15,584 bases of DNA from Thioglobus_B sp964403565 (GTDB lineage Bacteria; Pseudomonadota; Gammaproteobacteria; PS1; Pseudothioglobaceae). Both the position numbers and the translations under genes were made by a program. Location: contig CAYOFV010000024.1 in NCBI GenBank assembly GCA_964403565.1, forward strand, positions 1-15,584. The letters run 5' to 3'. This document shows, in pieces, positions 1 through 7,470 of this stretch (positions are counted from its first letter, which is position 1; each line of letters begins with the position of its first letter). A model generated the notes under the pieces. It searched no databases and had not been told where the DNA came from. It worked only from the letters and a program-made list of their open reading frames with translations.

Positions 1-25
1 TAAAGCAAATAAAGGAGTGCCTTAA

Positions 26-52
26 CCCATATAATAAATACATTTTTATGGG
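26..52 (+). promoter_or_regulatory. Possible promoter (-10) inside a small inverted repeat, upstream of the repeat-protein gene
   Basis: A perfect TATAAT lies at 30-35, placing a start site near 42 and a leader of about 26 nt before the ATG at 68. No good -35 box is visible 16-18 nt upstream. The -10 sits within a 6-bp inverted repeat, CCCATA at 26-31 and TATGGG at 47-52, which could be an operator or chance in AT-rich DNA. No clear Shine-Dalgarno precedes the ATG at 68. Confidence 0.35.
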
Positions 53-67
53 CTATATTAAGCTGTT

Positions 68-1381
68 ATGAATATTTTTTATAAACTTTTTCCTATTATC
101 TTTGCATTATTTATTAGTAACGCACTTGCCAATAATATTGAACTAATAGATATGTACAAAGAGGCAATGAAAGAAAGCATCAACAAGGGCGATTATGACA
201 AAGCTGAGGAAATTCAAAAAAGAATATCTGCCTTAAATAAAGAGTCTAACGGTAATATGATTATTGCCACAAATAATAATTTACGTACGATCATAGAACA
301 AGAAACAAGCAAACTTGGCAATGATGCAGATTTAAATCATATTGATGTTTCCAGAGTTTCTGATATGTCACTACTATTTAAACAACTGTCGTTTAATGGT
401 GATATTTCTAAATGGGATGTATCAAATGTAAAAAACATGAAAGGTATGTTTGATAAGTCAAATTTTAATAACGACATTTCCAACTGGAATGTGGCAAATG
501 TAGAGAATATGGATTCAATGTTTGCAGGATCAATATTTAACGGCGATATTTCCAACTGGGATGTGGCAAACGTGAACGATATGTCAAGTATGTTTTCTGG
601 GGCAGAAGGGTTTAAAAACAACATTTCTAAGTGGGATGTATCCAATGTAAGAAATATGGATTCAATGTTTACATGGTCTGTATTTAGTGGTGATCTATCT
701 AATTGGAATGTGGCAAATGTAGAGAATATGCGCAGAATGTTCTCTAACGCGAAAAAATTTAATAGCGATATCTCTAAATGGGATGTATCGAATGTAAAAG
801 ATATGGCTGCAATGTTTTCTGTAGCAAAGAATTTTAATAGTGACATTTCTAAATGGGATGTATCAAACGTAGAGAATATGGGTTCAATGTTTAGGCTTTG
901 TGCATTCAACAAAGACATATCTAATTGGAATGTGTCCAATGTAGAGAATATGGGTTCAATGTTTGAATGGTCTATGTTTGATGGAGATATCTCTAAATGG
1001 AATGTGTCAAATGTGAAAAATATGAAAAAGATGTTTTACAAAGCGAGCTTCGAAGGCGATGTGTCTAGCTGGAATGTGGCAAATGTAGAGAATATGGATT
1101 CAATGTTTTCTGGAGCAAAAAGCTTTAAAAGTGATATATCTAATTGGAATGTCTCTAATGTAGAAAATATGTCATCAATGTTTTACAACACTAAAAAATT
1201 CAATAGCGACATCTCTAAATGGGATGTATCCAATGTAGAAAACATGAAAGGTATGTTTGCAAAATCTATATTTGATAAAAACATATCTAACTGGAGCGTA
1301 TCAAAAACTGCAAAAACACAAGGCATGTTTAACAACACTAAAATTACAAAGTCCAATACGCCGTTAATACTAAAAAAATAG
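68..1381 (+). CDS. Secreted BspA-like/DUF285 repeat surface protein
   Basis: This 437-residue protein has a signal peptide (Lys at 6, hydrophobic 8-17, likely cleavage after the ALA at 19-21). A charged, probably helical segment follows at about 22-60. From residue 91 onward it is almost wholly a tandem repeat. Twelve full copies (residues 113-405) have the pattern I-S-x-W-[DN]-V-[SA]-N-V-x-[ND]-M-x-x-M-F followed by a variable 4-5-residue turn and F-x-x-D. Degenerate half-copies cap both ends. This matches the DUF285 / '26-residue bacterial surface protein repeat' family known from Mycoplasma, Listeria and many marine microbes, whose members are surface-exposed or secreted and mostly of unknown function. 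Only one Cys occurs (copy 7), and there is no C-terminal anchor, membrane segment or lipobox. A role in adhesion or binding is inference only. The gene is intact and appears monocistronic, because dsbD has its own promoter. Confidence 0.85.
   Translation: MNIFYKLFPIIFALFISNALANNIELIDMYKEAMKESINKGDYDKAEEIQKRISALNKESNGNMIIATNNNLRTIIEQETSKLGNDADLNHIDVSRVSDMSLLFKQLSFNGDISKWDVSNVKNMKGMFDKSNFNNDISNWNVANVENMDSMFAGSIFNGDISNWDVANVNDMSSMFSGAEGFKNNISKWDVSNVRNMDSMFTWSVFSGDLSNWNVANVENMRRMFSNAKKFNSDISKWDVSNVKDMAAMFSVAKNFNSDISKWDVSNVENMGSMFRLCAFNKDISNWNVSNVENMGSMFEWSMFDGDISKWNVSNVKNMKKMFYKASFEGDVSSWNVANVENMDSMFSGAKSFKSDISNWNVSNVENMSSMFYNTKKFNSDISKWDVSNVENMKGMFAKSIFDKNISNWSVSKTAKTQGMFNNTKITKSNTPLILKK
404..1282 (+). 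repeat. Twelve in-frame 72/75-bp tandem coding repeats
   Basis: Unit lengths in order are 24, 24, 25, 24, 25, 25, 24, 24, 24, 25, 25 and 24 codons. The 25-codon form inserts one residue in the loop after the MF pair (for example AKKFNSD versus KSNFNND). Conserved positions are Trp4, Val6, Asn8, Val9, Met12, Met15 and Phe16 of each unit. Copies are diverged at DNA level, but some share long exact blocks. Copies 2 and 10 are identical for 40 nt (484-523 and 1069-1108), which suggests recombination or gene conversion among copies. A degenerate copy precedes the array (337-403) and another follows it (from 1283). Confidence 0.9.
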
Positions 1382-1415
1382 ATAGCAAAAAAATACTAAA
1401 ATCTTCATTTATCGT

Positions 1416-1444
1416 TTGTTTTTAACATATGTTTGTCATATAAT
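1416..1444 (+). promoter_or_regulatory. Likely sigma70-type promoter of dsbD
   Basis: A perfect -10 TATAAT at 1439-1444 is preceded by TTGTTT at 1416-1421 (half matching TTGACA) with a 17-nt spacer. The start site would be near 1451, leaving a leader of about 22 nt that contains the strong Shine-Dalgarno at 1461-1469. A perfect 10-bp palindrome, AACATATGTT, occupies 1424-1433 inside the spacer and could be a regulator site. Confidence 0.5.
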
Positions 1445-1472
1445 TAGCATTCTGATTCTTAAGGGGAGGGTA

Positions 1473-3701
1473 ATGAGAAGAATATTCCTTGCATTTTTAC
1501 TAACGTTTATTGCTGTATTTTCATATGCGGAAGAAGCTTTATTGCCCGCTGATGAAGCGTTTGCATTTAAAGCCAAAGTTGCAAATGATGAGATTCAGCT
1601 TAAATGGGATATTGCACCTGGTTATTACCTTTATAAAGAAAAAATCAAAATCACTTCAGACTACTCTAAACAACTAGGAGTGGCGAAATTCCCTAAAGCC
1701 AAAATTAAGAATGATGAATTTTTTGGCAAAGTTGGCACTTATAGAAACAATGTAGTTGTTAGTATTCCCGTACTGCCTGGTGATGCAAAATCAATACTAT
1801 TAAATATTACATTCCAAGGCTGTGCCGACCTTGGAGTATGCTACCCTCCAATTACCAAGTCAGTTGCTCTAGATATTAGCAATATTCATCCTGCATCAGT
1901 AATGCAAGATGCGCTAAATATTTTTGATAAGGTTAAAACAACTGCTAAATCTGCTGTTGAAAAAGTTGTGCCTATATCTGATGAGCCACTACAAGCAGAC
2001 AAGGCTTTTAAGTTTTCTGTTAAAGCTAAGGATGCAAACACTCTTATTGCAACATGGGATATCCATAAAGAATACTACCTATATCACGACAAGTTCTTCA
2101 TCGATGTTAAAGGTGCTGAATTTGGTGAGATTACATTCCCTAAGGGTAAGATAAAAGACGACCCTTTGTTTGGCAAAGTGCAAATTCATAAAGGCAAACT
2201 TTCAGTTGAATTGCCGCTTACAAATATTGAGTCGCAAACAATTAACTTTACTGCTAAATATCAAGGCTGTTGGACTGGTGGAATTTGCTACCCACCACAA
2301 GAAAAAAATGTTGATATAACTCTACCTATTCAAGGAGAGGTTAGTTCCAATCAGGTAAAAAAAACTCCAGAACAATCTGAAAATACCTCTGTAAACAACA
2401 CTACTGAAGAATTAAACGAAACTGACAAAATTGCATCACTACTAAAACAAGACAATATCTTGTGGGTGTTAGCTAGTTTCTTTGGTTTTGGTCTTTTATT
2501 ATCTCTTACACCTTGTGTTTTCCCAATGATTCCTATTCTTTCAGGAATTATAGTTGGGCAAAAAAATGTAACCACCAGAAAGGCTCTTATTATGTCGATA
2601 GTGTTTGTACTGGCAATGAGTGTTACCTATTCAATTGCCGGAGTGCTTGCAGGTTACTTTGGCGAAAACCTTCAAGTGCTATTTCAAACCCCTTGGGTAT
2701 TGGCGCTATTTAGTTTAATTTTCGTAGCACTGGCATTTTCAATGTTTGGTTATTACGAGATTCAACTGCCTTCGTCTCTACAAACCAAGATTACCAATAT
2801 TAGCAATAAACAAGAAGGTGGTCATTTAATCGGTGTGGTTATCATGGGCTTTTTATCTGCTCTGATTGTTGGGCCTTGTGTTGCGCCACCGCTTGCAGGC
2901 GCATTAATATATATTGGCCAAACTGGTGATGCTGTGCTTGGCGGATTATCACTATTTGTAATGAGTCTAGGTATGGGCGTACCATTAATTATTATCGGTG
3001 CTGGAGTTTCTAAACTACCTCGTGCTGGCGTGTGGATGGACAATATAAAATATATATTTGGAATACTAATGCTTGCAGTGGCAATTTGGCTAATTAGTCG
3101 TGTTATTTCTGAAATGGCCGCACTTATACTTTGGGCATTGTTATTTAGCATCTCACCTATTGCCATGGGAGTATTAAACAAACTTAACAACACTCCTGGC
3201 GCATGGGCAAGAATATTTAAAGCTATTGGTTTGTTAGTTCTTGGTTACGGCATATTATTATGGGGCTTAGTTGCTCGTGGTGGTGGTGATATGCTTGCTC
3301 CGCTTTCTGGCTGGGGGGTTTCTCAACAATTGGAAGCTGTGCATGTTAAATTTGAAAAAATAACCACAACTACCGAGCTTGATCAATATTTAGCAAAAGC
3401 TAAAAATAACAATCAAATAGTAATGCTAGACTTCTATGCTGATTGGTGTATATCTTGTAAAGAGCTGGAAAAATTTGTTTTTTCAGACTCTCAAGTTGTA
3501 AGTGAGATGAAAAACTCTATAGCCTTACAAGCAGATGTTACGGCCAACAATGCTAATGATAAAGCTTTAATGGAGCGTTTTAATATTATTGGTCCGCCAG
3601 CAATTTTGTTCTTTAAAGACGGCAAGGAAATTAAAAACGCAAGAATTGTGGGCGAGATTAACGCCCAAGGATTTATTGAACGCTTAAACAAGGCTAAATA
3701 G
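1473..3701 (+). CDS. dsbD: Thiol:disulfide interchange protein DsbD with tandem N-terminal DsbD-alpha domains
   Basis: DsbD carries electrons from cytoplasmic thioredoxin across the inner membrane to periplasmic partners (DsbC, CcmG-type proteins). The start at 1473 is preferred over an in-frame TTG at 1416 because it has a strong Shine-Dalgarno (AAGGGGAGG, 1461-1469) and begins a clean signal peptide (cleavage near SYA at 17-19); the longer form would be translated through the promoter. The product is 742 residues, well above the roughly 565 of E. coli DsbD. Two alpha domains follow, about 21-136 (C117, C123 in QGCADLGVCYPP) and 170-286 (C266, C272 in QGCWTGGICYPP). Eight predicted membrane helices (about 325-615) contain the paired cysteines C348 (TPCVFP) and C469 (GPCVAP). 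A thioredoxin-like gamma domain has C659-I-S-C662. Every redox cysteine is present. The oddity is the duplicated alpha domain. Confidence 0.95.
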   Translation: MRRIFLAFLLTFIAVFSYAEEALLPADEAFAFKAKVANDEIQLKWDIAPGYYLYKEKIKITSDYSKQLGVAKFPKAKIKNDEFFGKVGTYRNNVVVSIPVLPGDAKSILLNITFQGCADLGVCYPPITKSVALDISNIHPASVMQDALNIFDKVKTTAKSAVEKVVPISDEPLQADKAFKFSVKAKDANTLIATWDIHKEYYLYHDKFFIDVKGAEFGEITFPKGKIKDDPLFGKVQIHKGKLSVELPLTNIESQTINFTAKYQGCWTGGICYPPQEKNVDITLPIQGEVSSNQVKKTPEQSENTSVNNTTEELNETDKIASLLKQDNILWVLASFFGFGLLLSLTPCVFPMIPILSGIIVGQKNVTTRKALIMSIVFVLAMSVTYSIAGVLAGYFGENLQVLFQTPWVLALFSLIFVALAFSMFGYYEIQLPSSLQTKITNISNKQEGGHLIGVVIMGFLSALIVGPCVAPPLAGALIYIGQTGDAVLGGLSLFVMSLGMGVPLIIIGAGVSKLPRAGVWMDNIKYIFGILMLAVAIWLISRVISEMAALILWALLFSISPIAMGVLNKLNNTPGAWARIFKAIGLLVLGYGILLWGLVARGGGDMLAPLSGWGVSQQLEAVHVKFEKITTTTELDQYLAKAKNNNQIVMLDFYADWCISCKELEKFVFSDSQVVSEMKNSIALQADVTANNANDKALMERFNIIGPPAILFFKDGKEIKNARIVGEINAQGFIERLNKAK

Positions 3702-3758
3702 ACTTAAATTAACTGTAGCTATATTGCTGATAAAACCAACTAATTTGCACAATGTTGG

Positions 3759-3767
3759 TGGTAAAAT
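3759..3767 (+). promoter_or_regulatory. Possible extended -10 promoter for the aroQ-led operon
   Basis: TGGTAAAAT fits an extended -10 (TGn followed by TAAAAT), with transcription starting about 20-25 nt before the aroQ ATG. No convincing -35 is seen. A 6-bp inverted repeat (ACCAAC 3735-3740, GTTGGT 3754-3759) lies immediately upstream and could be an operator or the remains of a weak terminator for dsbD; no T-tract follows it. The 96-nt gap holds nothing else I can name. Confidence 0.35.
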
Positions 3768-3797
3768 TTAATTTATTTACACTTTTGAGTTGTTGCT

Positions 3798-4241
3798 ATG
3801 TCCGACATTTTGCTCTTAAATGGTCCAAACCTTAATATGCTTGGTGTTCGTGAGCCGGATCATTACGGCGCGCAAACACTTGAAGACATTGTTACTAACC
3901 TTAAAGATATTGCAAAATCTAAAGGTGTAGAGATTGAACACCATCAAGACAATTCAGAGGTTGGACTAATTGAGCGTATTCATCAGGCGCACAAAGACAA
4001 CACCAAATATATAATTATTAATCCTGCTGCTTTTACTCATACATCAGTTGCTCTTAGAGATGCGATGCTATCAGTTGGCATTCCATTTACTGAGATACAC
4101 TTATCAAATGTATATAAGCGTGAGGATTTTCGTTCAAAATCATATTTTTCAGACATTGCAGATGGCGTAATCTCTGGCTTTGGCGCTCAAGGCTATGAGT
4201 TTGCTCTTAATGCAGCAATTCAACATATTAATAAACAATAG
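3798..4241 (+). CDS. aroQ: 3-dehydroquinate dehydratase, type II
   Basis: AroQ converts 3-dehydroquinate to 3-dehydroshikimate, the third step of the shikimate pathway to aromatic amino acids, in the cytoplasm. The 147-residue length is typical of the dodecameric type II enzyme. Family motifs occur in order: N-terminal LLNGPNLNMLG and REPDHYG (residues 6-24) with catalytic Tyr23 and nearby Arg18, then NPAAFTHTSVALRDA, then EIHLSN with the active-site His101, and the C-terminal SYFSDIADGVISGFG segment. The Shine-Dalgarno is weak. The gene stands at the head of a tightly packed run, and accB starts 8 nt after its stop. An aroQ-accB-accC order is common in proteobacteria, which supports the call. 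Confidence 0.96.
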   Translation: MSDILLLNGPNLNMLGVREPDHYGAQTLEDIVTNLKDIAKSKGVEIEHHQDNSEVGLIERIHQAHKDNTKYIIINPAAFTHTSVALRDAMLSVGIPFTEIHLSNVYKREDFRSKSYFSDIADGVISGFGAQGYEFALNAAIQHINKQ

Positions 4242-4249
4242 GGGATAAC

Positions 4250-4702
4250 ATGGATATTAGAAAAGTAAAAAAATTAATGGAGCTTTTAGAGCAATCTGGC
4301 ATGGCCGAGATTGAAATTAAAGAAGGTGAAGAATCTGTACGTATTTCACGTTATGGCGAGTCCGCTCCAGTTGCTAGCGCTCCTGTACAAGTTGCAGCTC
4401 CTGCACCGGTAGTAGCAAGTGCTCCAGCAGCAGAGGTGGCAGCAGAATCTAGCGCTCCTGCAATCAATGGACATCCAATTACTTCGCCAATGGTTGGTAC
4501 TTTTTACTCTTCTGCATCTCCAACTTCTGATGCGTTTGTACAAGTTGGTCAACACGTAAACCAAGGCGATACTATTTGTATTGTTGAAGCAATGAAAATT
4601 ATGAATCAAATCGAGGCAGATCAATCAGGAACAGTTGTTGAAATTTTATGTAATGACGGCGATGCTGTTGAGTTTGGTCAAACATTAGTGGTAATTGAAT
4701 AA
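4250..4702 (+). CDS. accB: Biotin carboxyl carrier protein of acetyl-CoA carboxylase (BCCP)
   Basis: BCCP carries biotin between the carboxylase (AccC) and the carboxyltransferase (AccA/D, not in this window) in the first committed step of fatty acid synthesis. The 150 residues have the usual layout: an N-terminal segment starting MDIRKVKKLMELLEQSG, an Ala/Pro/Val-rich flexible linker at about 39-72, and a C-terminal biotinyl domain. The biotinylation motif EAMKIMN places the modified lysine at K116. The start is backed by AGGGG at 4240-4244, overlapping the aroQ stop. The stop TAA shares its last base with the accC ATG (TAATG), so translation of the two subunits is probably coupled. Confidence 0.97.
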   Translation: MDIRKVKKLMELLEQSGMAEIEIKEGEESVRISRYGESAPVASAPVQVAAPAPVVASAPAAEVAAESSAPAINGHPITSPMVGTFYSSASPTSDAFVQVGQHVNQGDTICIVEAMKIMNQIEADQSGTVVEILCNDGDAVEFGQTLVVIE

Positions 4703-6054
4703 TGGAAAGAATAGGAAAAGTTCTAATTGCTAATCGTGGTGAGATTGCACTTAGAATCCTTCGCGCATGTAAAGAACTAGGCATTAAAACTGTCGCTGTT
4801 TATTCTACTGCTGATAAGGATCTTAAGCACGTACGTCTTGCTGATGAAGCTGTATGTATTGGCCCACACCCATCAACTGATAGTTACTTAAATATCCCCG
4901 CACTAATTAGTGCAGCAGAAGTAACTCATGCTGATGCAATTCACCCTGGTTATGGATTTTTATCTGAGAGCGCTGATTTTGCTCAGCGAGTTGAAGAGTC
5001 TGGATTTATTTTTATTGGTCCTCGTGCTGAAAATATTAGAGTTATGGGTGACAAAGTTGCAGCAATTGAAGCTATGCAAAAATCGGATGTTCCTTGTGTT
5101 CCAGGATCAGATGGCGGCTTAGGTGATGATGCGATTCAAAATACAGAACTAGCTAGAAATATTGGTTTTCCAATTATTATCAAAGCGTCTGGCGGTGGCG
5201 GTGGCCGTGGTATGCGCGTGGTTGAAAAAGAAGAAGATCTACTTGGCTCTATTGAGCTAACCAAAACCGAAGCTCAAAGCTTTTTCGGCAACCCAGAAGT
5301 GTATATGGAAAAATTCCTAACTACTCCTCGTCATGTAGAAATTCAAGTACTTGCTGACCAACATGGCAATGCTGTGCACTTAGCCGAGCGTGACTGCTCA
5401 ATGCAAAGACGCCATCAAAAAGTTGTAGAGGAAGCGCCTGCTCCAGGCATTAGCGAAGAGCTGCGTAACAAAATCGGTAGTATTTGTGCCAATGCATGTA
5501 AAGAGATTAATTATCGCGGTGCTGGTACTTTTGAGTTCCTGTTTGAAAATGATGAATTTTATTTTATTGAGATGAACACTCGTGTTCAAGTTGAACACCC
5601 AGTTACTGAAATGATTACTGGTGTTGATATTGTACGTGAGCAAATCATGATTGCTGATGGTCAAGAATTATCGTTCTCTCAAGACGATGTTAAGGTTAAA
5701 GGCTGCGCTGTTGAGTGTCGTATTAATGCTGAAGATCCAAATAACTTTATGCCTTCTCCTGGTACTATTACCCAGTATCATGCAGCGGGCGGATTAGGTG
5801 TTCGTGTTGATTCGCATGTTTATAATGGCTACACTGTACCTCCACACTACGACTCAATGATTGGCAAGCTTATTACCTTTGCCGATACTAGGATTGAAGC
5901 TATTATCAAAATGCAAAATGCACTTGACGAGATGGTGATTGACGGCATTAAGACCAATATTCCTCTACAAAGAAAAATTATGGATGATGCCACTTTCCAA
6001 GAAGGTGGAATGAATATCCATTATTTAGAAAAGATGCTTGGAGAATCACACTAA
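4702..6054 (+). CDS. accC: Biotin carboxylase subunit of acetyl-CoA carboxylase
   Basis: AccC uses ATP and bicarbonate to carboxylate the biotin on AccB. The 450 residues match the E. coli enzyme in length and layout: an N-terminal biotin carboxylase domain (KVLIANRGEIALRI at the start, GYGFLSE further on), a central ATP-grasp domain, and a C-terminal biotin carboxylase domain. Visible key elements are ATP-binding K161 followed by the glycine-rich loop GGGGGRG (164-170), and the metal and catalytic segment EMNTRVQVEHPVTE (290-303) with E290, R294 and E298. The start overlaps the accB stop by 1 nt and is likely reached by coupled translation. There is no sign of damage or a fused biotinyl domain. 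Confidence 0.98.
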   Translation: MERIGKVLIANRGEIALRILRACKELGIKTVAVYSTADKDLKHVRLADEAVCIGPHPSTDSYLNIPALISAAEVTHADAIHPGYGFLSESADFAQRVEESGFIFIGPRAENIRVMGDKVAAIEAMQKSDVPCVPGSDGGLGDDAIQNTELARNIGFPIIIKASGGGGGRGMRVVEKEEDLLGSIELTKTEAQSFFGNPEVYMEKFLTTPRHVEIQVLADQHGNAVHLAERDCSMQRRHQKVVEEAPAPGISEELRNKIGSICANACKEINYRGAGTFEFLFENDEFYFIEMNTRVQVEHPVTEMITGVDIVREQIMIADGQELSFSQDDVKVKGCAVECRINAEDPNNFMPSPGTITQYHAAGGLGVRVDSHVYNGYTVPPHYDSMIGKLITFADTRIEAIIKMQNALDEMVIDGIKTNIPLQRKIMDDATFQEGGMNIHYLEKMLGESH

Positions 6055-6060
6055 GTAGTT

Positions 6061-7095
6061 ATGATTAAAGCTGGAATTATTGGTGGCACTGGCTATACCG
6101 GTGTTGAGCTACTAAGACTGCTTCACAATCATAGTGAAGTTGAAGTTGTTGCTATTAGCTCTCGATCGCTAAATGGTAAAAAGGTTAGTGAGATATTTCC
6201 ATCACTTGTTGGTCAATCTGATCTTGAATTTTCACTGCCTGATAGCGATGCGTTGAATGATTGTGATGTGGTTTTCTTTGCCACGCCTCATGGTGTTGCT
6301 ATGGAAGGCGCTGGAAAATTTATTGAAAAAGGTATTAAAGTTGTTGATCTAGGTGCTGATTTCAGAATTAGCGATGCTGTAGAATGGTCTAAGTGGTATG
6401 GTATGGAACATACTCAGGACGAGCTTTTATCAACTGCTGTATATGGCATACCAGAGCATAATCGAGACGAAGTTAAAAATGCTACACTATTAGCAAATCC
6501 AGGATGTTATCCAACTGCTGTACAGCTTGCACTAAAACCACTAATTGAAAATAATCTAATTAGTTTAGACAATATTGTTGCAGACTGTAAATCTGGCGTT
6601 TCTGGTGCTGGACGCGGAGCTAATCAAGCAATGCTACTATGCGAAACTAGTGAATCGTTTAAAGCTTATGGGGTTAGCGGTCATCGACACTTTCCTGAAA
6701 TCAAACAACAATTGGAACTATTCTCTGGTGGTAAAGAAGTAGGACTTACATTTGTGCCACACTTAACGCCAATGATTAGAGGAATCCATGCTACTATTTA
6801 TGTAGATTTACTTGATAGTAATACCGATGTAGATAAAGTATTTAATGATGCATATACAGACGAAGGTTTTGTAACTGTGCTCGGATCTGGATCTTATCCT
6901 GAAACACGTAGTGTTAAGTCTTCAAACTTTTGTCAAATCGGTCTGCAAAAAATTTCAAACTCAAACAAACTAGTTATTATGTCTGTTATTGATAACTTGG
7001 TTAAAGGCGCATCAGGTCAAGCAATTCAAAATATGAACATAATGTTTAATCTTGAGGAGAATACAGGTCTTAAGTCGATTGGACTTCTGCCTTAA
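6061..7095 (+). CDS. argC: N-acetyl-gamma-glutamyl-phosphate reductase
   Basis: ArgC is the NADPH-dependent enzyme that reduces N-acetyl-glutamyl phosphate to the semialdehyde, the third step of arginine synthesis. The 344 residues fit the long form of the family. The N-terminal nucleotide-binding motif GIIGGTGYTGVELLRLL is at about 5-21. The catalytic cysteine is C149 in ANPGCYPTA, and the family's active-site histidine motif GHRHFPE begins at about 207 (H208). The rest matches a semialdehyde dehydrogenase-type dimerisation domain. It begins 6 nt after accC with only a weak ribosome-binding site, so it probably depends on upstream translation. No other arginine gene is nearby, so here it is an operon passenger and not part of an arg cluster. 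Confidence 0.96.
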   Translation: MIKAGIIGGTGYTGVELLRLLHNHSEVEVVAISSRSLNGKKVSEIFPSLVGQSDLEFSLPDSDALNDCDVVFFATPHGVAMEGAGKFIEKGIKVVDLGADFRISDAVEWSKWYGMEHTQDELLSTAVYGIPEHNRDEVKNATLLANPGCYPTAVQLALKPLIENNLISLDNIVADCKSGVSGAGRGANQAMLLCETSESFKAYGVSGHRHFPEIKQQLELFSGGKEVGLTFVPHLTPMIRGIHATIYVDLLDSNTDVDKVFNDAYTDEGFVTVLGSGSYPETRSVKSSNFCQIGLQKISNSNKLVIMSVIDNLVKGASGQAIQNMNIMFNLEENTGLKSIGLLP

Positions 7096-7107
7096 GGAGC
7101 AAATAAA

Positions 7108-7455
7108 ATGAGTGAAGTATTAGAACAAGCGGATATTATATTTTCTGACAATGCCGCAAAAAAAGTATCTGATCTAATTAAAGAAGAAAAAAACAATAAC
7201 CTAAAACTGCGTGTATATATTACTGGAGGCGGTTGTTCGGGCTTTTCTTATGGTTTTACTTTTGATGAAGAATACAAAGAAGGTGATAGCGGCGTTGAAA
7301 AAGATGGCGTACAACTAGTGGTTGATCCTATGAGTTATCAATACTTAATTGGTGCCACAGTAGATTATCTTGAAGACCTGCAAGGCTCAAGATTTATTAT
7401 TCACAATCCAAATGCAAAAACTACTTGTGGTTGTGGCTCTTCATTTTCAGTATAA
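7108..7455 (+). CDS. erpA: A-type iron-sulfur carrier protein ErpA
   Basis: ErpA receives [Fe-S] clusters from the assembly scaffold and passes them to target enzymes such as the IspG/IspH isoprenoid enzymes. The 115-residue HesB/IscA-type protein carries the three invariant cluster cysteines: C43 in GGGCSGFSYGF, and C107 and C109 in the C-terminal TTCGCGSSFSV. Length and spacing match E. coli ErpA almost exactly, and the SFSV ending favours ErpA over IscA or SufA. A good Shine-Dalgarno, AAGGAG at 7094-7099, overlaps the argC stop. No isc or suf genes are nearby. Its placement before citrate synthase and ubiquinone genes may reflect demand from respiratory Fe-S enzymes, but that is inference. 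Confidence 0.95.
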   Translation: MSEVLEQADIIFSDNAAKKVSDLIKEEKNNNLKLRVYITGGGCSGFSYGFTFDEEYKEGDSGVEKDGVQLVVDPMSYQYLIGATVDYLEDLQGSRFIIHNPNAKTTCGCGSSFSV

Positions 7456-7470
7456 ATTTGAGGCAATAAT

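Noticed and set aside
337..939. 200-residue open frame on the - strand opposite the repeat protein
   Set aside because: Its translation is itself a repetitive mirror of the + strand repeat units, with no start signal or family resemblance. The repeat simply lacks stops in that antisense frame.
404..1282. Regular spacing resembling a CRISPR array or satellite
   Set aside because: Units are 72 or 75 bp, diverged, without unique spacers, and encode a continuous protein with conserved residues. They are coding repeats.
1416..1472. Upstream in-frame TTG start extending DsbD by 19 residues
   Set aside because: The extension would run through the likely -35/-10 and lacks a Shine-Dalgarno, while the ATG at 1473 has a strong one and starts a proper signal peptide.
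2822..3193. 123-residue open frame on the - strand inside dsbD
   Set aside because: It is the antisense shadow of the membrane domain; the + strand frame carries intact DsbD motifs.
3735..3759. Inverted repeat ACCAAC/GTTGGT after dsbD as a terminator
   Set aside because: The stem is 6 bp with a 13-nt loop and no T-tract follows, so it does not qualify as an intrinsic terminator. It is noted only as a possible operator.
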